DNA from: Choristocarpus tenellus KU-1152
Taxonomy: Eukaryota > Phaeophyceae
DNA length: 22,080 bases
NCBI GenBank assembly: GCA_964200185.2
Contig: CAXNAD020000303.1
Coordinates: 1 to 22,080, forward strand
Direction: 5' to 3'
Positions within the stretch are counted from its first letter, which is position 1, and the number at the start of each line of letters is the position of its first letter. A program made the translations under genes and the position numbers. Shown piece after piece: positions 9,701 to 17,400 of the stretch. The notes under the pieces are model-generated. The model was not told where the DNA came from. It made no database searches and saw only the letters and a program-made list of their open reading frames with translations.

Positions 9701-10965
9701 AGGTCAGAAGTCAGATGGGAGAGCAGGTGAGGGAGTAAAGGTTAGGTGCTGCTCTACACCAAAATCATCATGATGTAGGTCATACTTTCAGGTCATGATT
9801 TCGTTTTGCTCTTGAAGCTGATAGTTCACTGGGAAGTATGGTAAGTGTTGCAAGCAGAATTTTTTTGACACGGATGGTCGGCCTCTATAGTGGTTCTGTT
9901 TGAAGTAATCTCGGTTGTAGATTGTTGGAGAGCGCTGAAGTTCTACTACATATTTATTAGAAAGTATATTCTGAATGTTTGATTAACATTGTAACGTCCA
10001 CCAAAGGGATGCCATATATGTGTACCCTCGTTTTTCCAATCCGAGATTAAGGTTGGGCATTCAAATAGCAAAAGAAGTTGTGTGTGTGCCATGGTTTATT
10101 GGTATGATAGAACCTATCAGCGTGTATTTAGTTGCAAAAAAAGGAATCATGGTTAAGGACATCTGCAGTTCTCACCAAAGAAGGTTCAGATTTCGAAGCT
10201 ACTAACTAGAGGACCATAATGTCAAACTACAATAAACAAACACAACTATCTGAGTGGCATTAACGGCTAGTGCCGAATGTCTGAGATTCCCGCACCGAAT
10301 ACATGCGAATTGCGATAATGATGCAAGTACATGTAGCTCTGAAGAAAAACGAGTTATCTCGGTAAGTGGAAGGGGGAAACAACTGATGATCATGTTAAAA
10401 ATAGGTAGAGAAAAAATATTACTTGAGTGCTGTGTGATCTTACTCACATTTTCCCCTTCATCTGTCTTGACGCTGTCGGCATGTTTCTCGAGAGTTTCCA
10501 ATCGGGCGAGAAGCACGGCGAGGGCATCTTCACTAGCGACCCTGTGTTGCGTACTCTCCTCATGATGCAGCAGTAGCGTATCTCTTAGGATGTTTATTTG
10601 AGCATTCATCACCCCCACCGTTTCTGATCAAATGTGAGCAATTCGTAAGTGTGGCTGAGAGGAGGAGTCATTCGGACAACTACAACAACAACCAGAATAT
10701 ACATCTTTCAGGAACTTCCATCTTAAGGTACCTGCAAGCAGTTTGACATCAATTGTGCAAACGACGAGTCCATTTGCCTCCACCCCATTCTCGAGCGCAG
10801 ACGCGGGCCATTCTTCCTTCAATTTGACGGAGAATGATGATGCGATAAGGCTTGGTCTTGTCACCGCCACAGTTGCATTCCCCCCGTCAATTTCTAAAAG
10901 ATTATCTCCTTGCATGCCCACTGACATGTTTCTAACCACTGTCCCTGCAGAAGTGCCAACCAATC
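3604..10965 (-). CDS. coiled-coil axonemal protein resembling DUF4795/QRICH2, eight or nine exons, ends uncertain
   Basis: Minus-strand exons 10965-10732, 10623-10448, 9608-8839, 8671-8356, 6874-6245, 5925-5734, 4708-4527 and 4207-about 4015/3922 join in one frame with matching phases (1,0,2,0,0,0,2). The product is about 900 residues plus any 5' exons. Most of it is coiled coil (for example DALAVLLARLETLEKHADSV and LDDIISKTDKFQAL). Near residues 709-772 it has a KVDQTELETLK...SKADEVLSAR pattern, and at 811-817 CIVCDRP. That order, KxD coiled coil then a C-x2-C-D-R-P knuckle, is the hallmark of DUF4795 proteins such as vertebrate QRICH2, needed for the sperm flagellum. It lies head to head with the SPEF2/CPC1 gene. 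The family call is by motif memory, not by search. Confidence 0.62.
3922..4207 (-). CDS. QRICH2-like gene exon 8, frame after the poly-G run unresolved
   Basis: Acceptor cctccccaataccag|T has a good pyrimidine tract and fits phase 2, giving QLPSNRVARRFQDAKEG in the frame of exon 7. That frame continues through a run of eight G (plus-strand C, 4120-4127) to a stop at 4015. In another frame after the run, a serine/arginine-rich tail (GSSRSRTPTEAPHSARF) reads to a donor-like GGGAG|GTATAG at 3922. GC content is visibly above the flanks. Either the gene ends at 4015, or the G run is miscounted and the other frame is used. Confidence 0.5.
4388..4407. repeat. (TA)n microsatellite
   Basis: TATGTATATATATATATATA, downstream of exon 7 in an intron of the QRICH2-like gene. 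Confidence 0.75.
4527..4708 (-). CDS. QRICH2-like gene exon 7 with C-x2-C-D-R-P motif
   Basis: Acceptor gcccaatcag|ACG (phase 0) and donor ATGCAGA|GTGAGA (phase 2). It encodes IMDRVINELNRAGLLPENN, then VGRVQCIVCDRPMSMAAR. CxxCDRP is the motif that follows the coiled coil in QRICH2 (CLSCDRP there) and is the main reason for the family call. Two cysteines alone do not complete a zinc site, so partner cysteines must lie elsewhere or in another subunit. Confidence 0.75.
4709..5733 (-). other. QRICH2-like gene intron 6 (1,025 bp), probable GC-AG intron
   Basis: Donor AAG|GCAAGC and acceptor gcccaatcag, phase 0. On the opposite strand, 5041-5172 reads open as ELAKHMVGGRGVGGYSRKGA and onward, looking like a protein fragment, perhaps of a transposon. 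Confidence 0.5.
5734..5925 (-). CDS. QRICH2-like gene exon 6, KxD segment
   Basis: Acceptor ggcggcatgcag|GTG is phase 0. The product VASLLDNKVDQTELETLK followed by SKADEVLSAR and FNSLSQNFQTSLKKLQK has the repeated N/S-K-x-D spacing of DUF4795 proteins. The likely donor is the GC type, CTACAGAAG|GCAAGC, phase 0, which joins exon 7 in frame. Without it the frame stops at 5713. Confidence 0.75.
5926..6244 (-). other. QRICH2-like gene intron 5 (319 bp)
   Basis: GTACGG donor to gcatgcag acceptor, phase 0. The minus-strand frame of exon 6 stays open back to 6063, but that leader (serine and leucine-rich) has no coiled-coil character and is read here as intron. Confidence 0.6.
6245..6874 (-). CDS. 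QRICH2-like gene exon 5, main coiled coil
   Basis: Acceptor atggttccag|CTT and donor AACAAG|GTACGG, both phase 0, bound 210 codons. It starts LDDIISKTDKFQALMADYRP, contains SRINLLEAWK, and then runs as an almost unbroken heptad coiled coil (LEGRLQGAIAGLEQRM; MAKRLEKLHGEQQEHGEDI). Composition and frame leave little doubt that it is coding. Confidence 0.82.
7519..7540. repeat. (TG)n(TA)n compound microsatellite
   Basis: Five TG units pass directly into five TA units, in intron 4 of the QRICH2-like gene. Confidence 0.7.
7684..7910 (+). mobile_element. MITE family A, copy A1
   Basis: Starts GTATCTTAGAGGGTAG and ends CTATCCCCTTAAATG (imperfect terminal inverted repeats). Shared inner blocks are TTTTGGCTATCGTGTTTGTT and TGCTCCAGACACACTTTTCA, followed by ACAAACAGGTCAAAACTCCT. 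Non-coding, about 227 bp, within intron 4 of the QRICH2-like gene. Confidence 0.75.
8356..8671 (-). CDS. QRICH2-like gene exon 4
   Basis: Acceptor aatggaaaag|A (phase 2) and donor AACACCAG|GTGAGA (phase 0, strong). It encodes LAWMEACVPTSLVVEAAKRV, a serine/glycine-rich stretch and a helix ending LKHQHQ. The frame is also open upstream to 8820, so a different acceptor is possible. Confidence 0.65.
8839..9608 (-). CDS. QRICH2-like gene exon 3
   Basis: Acceptor gatcaaag|TCT (phase 0) and donor GTAGTAG|GTGGGT (phase 2). The segment starts with coiled coil (MQELEARVATLDNLVMHRDD), passes a charged, probably flexible part with two ENG motifs (SAPENGVEHEQ, RAPENGD) and returns to helix (NNKFESLQRVVKGILSSQ). 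The donor is chosen because it joins in frame to exon 4; without it the frame would run into a stop at 8778. Confidence 0.68.
9609..10447 (-). other. QRICH2-like gene intron 2 (839 bp)
   Basis: GTGAGT donor to caaag acceptor, phase 0. A plus-strand open stretch at 10020-10205 has no supporting motif. I looked here for the missing calponin-homology exon of SPEF2 on the plus strand and saw none. Confidence 0.65.
10448..10623 (-). CDS. QRICH2-like gene exon 2, coiled coil
   Basis: Acceptor catttgatcag|AA completes the split codon as glutamate. Donor GAAAAT|GTGAGT is phase 0. The product is a heptad-patterned helix (AQINILRDTLLLHH, then LLARLETLEKHADSVKT). Confidence 0.7.
10732..10965 (-). CDS. 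QRICH2-like gene, first visible exon
   Basis: Minus-strand acceptor cattcacctag|GA (phase 1) and donor CTTGCAG|GTACCT (phase 1). The first in-frame ATG begins MSVGMQGDNLLEIDGG (ATG near 10930), so translation could start here instead of in an upstream exon. It contains SALENGVEANG, the first of three related motifs in the protein. Confidence 0.5.
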
Positions 10966-11154
10966 CTAGGTGAATGCACACCCAATTTCAACTCTCTGGG
11001 TAGGTACAAGTGAAAATGTACTTCAACAAGCTCAATGTGATGTTCGAGGAGGAAGTAGGAAAGTCACCCTTTTCTAACTTTGATTTTTTCATTTCTGATA
11101 AGGAGGGAAGCACGTAACCTTACACTTCGCCAATAAGCGGTTTCATCGTTTCAG
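10966..11154. promoter_or_regulatory. intergenic or 5' region between the two divergent axoneme genes
   Basis: These 189 bp separate the outermost supported exons of the minus-strand QRICH2-like gene and the plus-strand SPEF2/CPC1 gene. It is where a shared promoter would lie if both genes start in their visible exons. I see no TATA box or clear RFX X-box pair. The pyrimidine-rich ends of the segment also look like splice acceptors for both genes, so it may instead be intronic on both strands. Confidence 0.35.
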
Positions 11155-11429
11155 ACAACCACATTATCCAAAAGAACATTCTCTTGACGACCGATCTCAC
11201 TATAAAACGCAAGGAATATTGCACGATGGTGGATAAGAAGCAGAGAAAGGGCCTCGAAAATATGTCGAGGGGTGGTGTAAAATTGATCCATCCTCCCCTC
11301 GTCACCGTACGACCAAAGCTCTTCCGTCGCGCGAGTTTAACATCATGGGGCAAGGACAATCTGGCCATGACGAGGGCAGCAGCTGATGTCAACTTGAAGG
11401 AACTCATGTTGACAGTCCAGCAACAAAAG
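11155..11429 (+). CDS. SPEF2: SPEF2/CPC1 exon 1 of those visible
   Basis: The exon opens after an acceptor-like tttcatcgtttcag and ends AAAAG|GT, phase 0. The frame is open throughout, and the first in-frame ATG is at 11226. If 11226 is the true start, the N-terminus is MVDKKQRKGLENMSRGG and the protein lacks a CH domain. If 11155 is an acceptor, an unseen phase-1 exon lies upstream. The content is basic, ending in helix-forming residues that run into the coiled coil of the next exon. Confidence 0.65.
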
Positions 11430-14400
11430 GTTAGCACTGGGTTATCCAGATGGTAACGGAAGGTAGAAAGTGTTGTGTGTACGAGTCTAACAATCTATGA
11501 GGCACTCATTGTTGGAACTCGCCCTAATACTGTAATCTGGCAAGTCGTAGTGATTAGTTGTCCTGGGAAAGGAGCAACCGTGAGTGAAGGTCGTAAGTAC
11601 CATTTATTCTAAATATGTGACGTCGACATCACCCAGATTTCGATTATTTTATCACATTAGAAACTCTTCTCCAAGGATGCCTTCGCATATGCCTCGTATC
11701 TCCAGTTTGAAGATCAGAAAAAGGCCGACCAGAGGAAAGTGACGAAGGAGGAAAGTCATATCCAGGGAAATGCTCTAGCTTTCCGACATTACAGGAGGCG
11801 TTGTTTACTTTCCCGTTCCAAGGCTCGACGGGAGTTCTATTCTGAATGGGAGAAGAATTGCCGCATGAAGTGGAAGTCGAACCAGGCTGCTCTTTGCCGA
11901 TATGAAAGGAGGCTGCTAAACTACGAGCTCGCTATAATAGAGAAGGAGTCGGCTCAAAAACGCATTTCTCGTGATATGCACTTGAAAGATCAGATCAAAG
12001 GAATTCAATGGTTCGAGAAAAATCTTGACAGACTCGGCCTAGATCTGAACTCTGGAGGGAACGACCCCAGTGACAGCCCTTTTGCACCATGTAAGGACAG
12101 CCAGGCCACTTACCAAAAAAAGATTATGCAACAGTACATAGAGCAGGGGTTTGACCCTAGTAGCAATGCGGAGATGATGGAGCAGTTACGGATTCAGGGA
12201 GATGCAGGACGGAAGGCTCGAAAAGATCGCCACTATCGGCGACACAAGACGGACTGTGATCAGCGGCGTGCTCAAGCTGAGGCTAATGCCCAGTGTGAAG
12301 AGGAGCAACGCCTGAAGTTCATGATTGACTCTGGGCGTCAGCGCAGGGCTACAGCTGGTGCACACTTGGAGAAGAGTCACAAGAAGGCCAATGAAGCACA
12401 GTTTACTGCCATGCGGCTTCAAATCCTTGCCGAAAAGCACAGGGAGCATTTTGATGTAGTTTTCCAGGAGCGAGCGTCCGGAATCCGGAAACGTTTTTGT
12501 GCAGAAGAGAATGCTCGAGAGGCAGAAAGGAGAGCACACAATATCCTACAGCAAGCCAGGGTTGAGAACAAGTGGCACCGTGCTGAGGTCCTGTGCCGAG
12601 AGGCTGTCCACAAGCTTATTGACCTCACTGTTGTTGCATCCGAGTTGAGGTCTGGGCAGTGCGGAAAACCCCTCACTCCAACACTCTGGAAGGCCCTCAA
12701 ATCAAGGTACATCTCACCTCAGCCATTCCATAAAGCAGAGAAAACGTTAGATCCCCACAATGCTAGAAATCCTACACTCAAGGCCAAGGCCTCCCTACAG
12801 CTCCAGGACCTTCTCGATTGCAAAGGGGAGTGGCAGTACAACAGAGAAGCAACCACAGCAGTTGGATTGAACATGACGGATCCAATCGAAGCAGCATTGA
12901 ATTCAGCAAGAGAGCTGGTTCAGCATAACATGCAGCCACTACGAGAGTCCCCTTCATGTGGGACATTGACTTTGAAGGTGGTGATTCGTGGGCCTCTTAT
13001 GCAGCCGAGTAATATCTTCTGGGAGCTTGGGCAATGGGCTGGTTTATACGTGTGCGACTTAGAGCAGGCGCTGGTATGTGCCATGGAGGTGGCCAGTGAT
13101 CATAAAGGAGACCATCAGGGTTTGGCAGATGATGGCATTGTGGGGGTAGGCCAAGGTGGTGACGCTGGTGATAGCAGTGACAATGGTGCTCGTGACAAAT
13201 TCGTCGAAACAGGGACCCAAAATCTTGAGCCCTTTTCCCCTCTTGCGTTGGAGGAGGATATAAATTCCTTTAAGGAATTGGCAGCTACCTTCTACGAACT
13301 GAAAACAAACCCTAAGAAGGCTTTGCTCCCAGTGCCTCTAAAGATGACCACAGAGCTTCTTGTGAAGCACCTCGACTGCAAAGCCCCTGGTGGGGGCTGG
13401 TTGCTTGTCAATTACCCCCGCACACTACTTGAAGCAAAGCTACTTGAAAACTCTCTGAGTGGTTACTCAGATGATGACGTAGTGACTGAACTTAACGGTG
13501 GCAAGCGGCCAAGGAACACCAAGAGGAGTAGTGCAGGACGGAACAGCGTTCAAGTCGGCATTTCACCCCACCAACTCGGGGCAGGATTGGATGGGGTTAT
13601 TGACGTCATATCTACCAACTTCTCAACGGATAGTGCTGCAAAGGAAGCTGGAGAAGTTTATGAAACGGGAGAAATATGCTCTACTGGTGGAAAGAATGAG
13701 GTTCAGGCTACCTCAGGAAGTAGCACAAATGAGGTTAACTTGGAGGGTGATGAGTTTGTGAGATGGTGGAGAACCTTTGCAGGAAACTATCTTTATTGCA
13801 GTATAAAGTGTGAGGTGAACAGGGAGCTTCTCCTGGAGACTTTATTCTTGCTATTGGGCGCAACAGAACACGGCAAGGTACTTCTGCTAGGCTCAGATAT
13901 TTTTATTCTCTATTTAGAATACTAGTGTTGTAGTAATAATCGTGTGGCTGAACAATATGATATCCCACTGGTTTGTACTCAAACCTTGCAAGAATAGTGT
14001 CCAAATAGAGTGCCTCCCTACCCTTAACAAGAAAATCTGAGTCTTCACAACTGTGGTATCACCTTCCTTTAATCTACTCTCACCCCTTGTTGCACTTGTG
14101 GTTGTTCTTGGTCCAGGGACTGAGGGATAGCCACTCCAACACTCAAACCAACTGTAAACCAAACGAGGGGGAACAAGTTAGTCCCCTGATCCTACAGGGG
14201 TGTACAGAGAATGAAAGGGATAAAGTCGAGGAGGGGGGGATTTCCAACTCAATGTCTCCTCCTCCACCAGCTGATCCCCTGCCATGGGAGCTTTCGCTTA
14301 CACATGGCCTGGAGCAGAGACGCTCAGCGCGTCGATTCGGCATGTCTCATGTTAATAGGATTGTCCAGGGGGTGCTTACGGGAGAGAGAGAGCTAGATGT

Positions 14401-17400
14401 TGAAGGGATCTGTACAGCACTGGCTCTCTGGAAAAGTTTCAAGGAAGATTTTCAGCAGCGGGTACTATCGACACTGTTTCTCTTAGAGAGAGAGTGCGTT
14501 GCGCCAAATTTACTTTGCCAGGTCATCATGAGTGAGTTCACATACACAAGTGGCCTTTGCACTCCAAATCAACGCTGGTCTCTTGCCTGCATGCTTTTGG
14601 AGGAGAAAATATCTGTGTTTGCCAGACAGGTAGCTAGTCTACCCTGGGATATCGCCCAAAGGCAACCTTTATCCAAAAGGTTTGTCGGTATCAGGAGTCC
14701 TACAAAAAAGGGCAAGGGGGTACAGGGAAGTCAGCACTGGGTCCAGGATGGCACCAGAAAGGCCACAAAGGGGGGAAAGACACGCTCCCCTGTGTTGATT
14801 GCCGAGACCTGGTCTAGAGTCACGACTGAGACCACTCATGGACCTTGTCAGCCTCATTGTGACTTCCTTGCCAATGATGTTCCAGTCCCACCAGCCCCAG
14901 ACCACTCGATCTGGGAGGCAATCAATGACTTCGAGGTTGAGGCTGGGGATGTGGTGGATGATAGGCATCAGGCAGCAGAGGCAGAATTGTTTAGATTCGA
15001 GAGTGAGTCAGCAGGTCAGGTGACTGCATGGAGAACTGGAACAGTATTATTGGCCACAGAGCTTTGTTTGATCATTCTGCAAAGGCATGGATGTGCCCTG
15101 AAGTTGCTGGAATCCTTGCACACACTAGTTGGCCTTGAGGAGGTTTGCAATAGCTTTGTGGATGACGAGGTTGTAGGCGTAGACTGTAGGAGAGAGGGTC
15201 AGGGAGCTCCTGTGGGTGAGGGATCTCTACAGAGCACAATAGATGCTAGCATTGCTGCCTTGAGGTCTGAAATATCTGTCTTGATAGCCACAAGAGACCT
15301 GGGAAACAGTGGGGTCCAGCTTCTTGATGTTGTTCATAATGTATGCAATGAACCTCGAGATAGAGGGAGAATTGGGTCCGTATTAGAGGCAGGAGCATCT
15401 GACACAGGGGGAAGTAGCAATGGCAACAATTGTGGTCTCCATAAGGGGGAAGATGGACAAGCACTGCCCTCAGAAGGCCAAGATGGAGTACTTGCTCGGG
15501 CATTTTTGCAGTCCCAGTTGTTGTCAGTCTGCCGTATACGTGGGGTGGTGGCGAGATTAGCAAGGGTCTTCGATCTATGTGAGGGTTTTGTGAGTGCTGC
15601 CCAGAAACGTTTTCGGGACCTTAAGCGTCGACGAATTGAGCTTGAACATCACGCAGTGGAATCAACGGCCACGGCAATACGGCAAACACTCGCAGCTGGA
15701 GATGGGAATGCTCTGTGGGATGTACTTCAGAGTGGAGTGGTGGTGAGCTTGTTCGTGCAAGCCTCCAAAGTTTTTTTTTGCCATCATCACATCAAATGTG
15801 AGCTTAATTAATCAGTTAGCCCTGCTCAATGAACTGATCACCGACTCTTCCAGGCATTTTTGTTATGTGTCCACGAAGCAACTAGCCAAACTGCACCCAT
15901 TTCTGCACCCTCTGCTTCTCCTGCTTCCCTTGCTCCTTCCTGTGGCCATGAATTTTGTCTTGGCCTATGCCAATACATTACCTTGGTTGAGAATACCTTG
16001 AAGATTCGGATCCAGGATGTTGAAACCTATGTTGTGGATCCATATGTTGCTCTTTCGTGGGGGATGAACGGACTCGAGCTTAGGCTTGTGAGTTCTCTTG
16101 CGGCTTGTCTTCTTGCCACCTCCTGTGGAAGCTCTTTGATGTCATTATCGGTCATAATCCAAGTCATCTGGGATTGGGCAACTTCTGCTACTAAAGAAAA
16201 GGGAGATAGCAAGGGTGGACTGTGTCAACCATCTTCAGCGTGGACAGATGAGGCCTATCTCTATCAGCTGTGTAGAGCACTTGCTAATGGAAAAGCAACA
16301 GGGGTACCTTGGAAGAGGTATGTGGCATGATAAAGAGTCGAAGCAAACGAGAGGTACCCAGGTTTTGGCCGTTTTGTATGTTAAGCTACGTTTTTCATCT
16401 TTTGCTATTTGCCCTTATTTCTATGGATAAAGCGTTGGGGTTGACTTGGGAGCGTTAATTTCCCTATTGTTTGGAAATTTGGACAGAATTCAGAAAGGTT
16501 CCTACACACAATTGTACACAACGACCGATTTTGCATATTTGTCAGGAACCTTAAGAGTACCTCACGTTTACTTTGGGTCACAAACCTTAGAAATTCAAGT
16601 GCAAAGTGATGTATGCTGTCTCCTTGGTGACATATTTTTTCAAATAGTCCAAATACGCTTTTCTTGTGATGAAGTTCACAGAGGCAAGTTTACTGGGACC
16701 CTATCCCCTGTTGCTTGTTGCTCTGAAAATTCCCATTCCGAGACAGGTTTGTGTTGCGAATCTATGAAAAAAGGTTGAACCCTCACTTCAAACAGTGAAT
16801 GAAGTCATGGGCCATGCATCTCAGAAATAGGTGCACAGGGTGCAATGAGCTGGAGATATAAAGTCAATTTTCCAGCTTTATACTCAACAACACTTCATTA
16901 GTAAGGAGTAGACCAGGAAATACTCAAAGTAATGTCCAGTTCATAAGCATAGTGTGCTATGGAGACACTCACAAGAATGCCATCAGGCCTTTCAAGGGCG
17001 GATGGATTCAAGGTTGACGCTGGTGTTATTGCATTCTCAGCAACATGGCATTAAGTCTGAGTGTACTACAATCTAACAGCAGGCAAAATGAAGTTTATCA
17101 GAGTTGTACTAACTGAGACGTATACATGCTTTGATCATTTTCCATTCTTTTCCTTTTTTGTAGTGTAGAAAAGAACGCGCTCTATTGGGCATTTCTGGGG
17201 ATCCTTTGAATGCAACTACTGTATATACCTCTCAGCCAGTATGACTCTTCAACTACGGTGAAAGAGTTGACCTTTTAAAGAATGTTCAACCCCAAGTGTA
17301 CTACTCTCTATTACAGCTGAAGTGAGGGGCAGCAATGTAGTGCATCACCCGTAAGTTTATGCCCTCCAATTGAAGGGAACTACTGCACTGGTGCTTCAGG

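Noticed and set aside
10743-10973. Plus-strand frame that could be an earlier SPEF2 exon
   Set aside because: It does not resemble a calponin-homology domain, and the opposite strand gives in-phase splicing into the QRICH2-like coiled coil.
11209-11216. TATAAAA motif near the SPEF2 start
   Set aside because: It lies only about 10 bp before the ATG at 11226, too close for a TATA box, and inside the open frame.
12186-12712. Two minus-strand open frames opposite SPEF2 exon 2
   Set aside because: Antisense shadows of the coiled coil; cysteine and leucine-rich with no motif.
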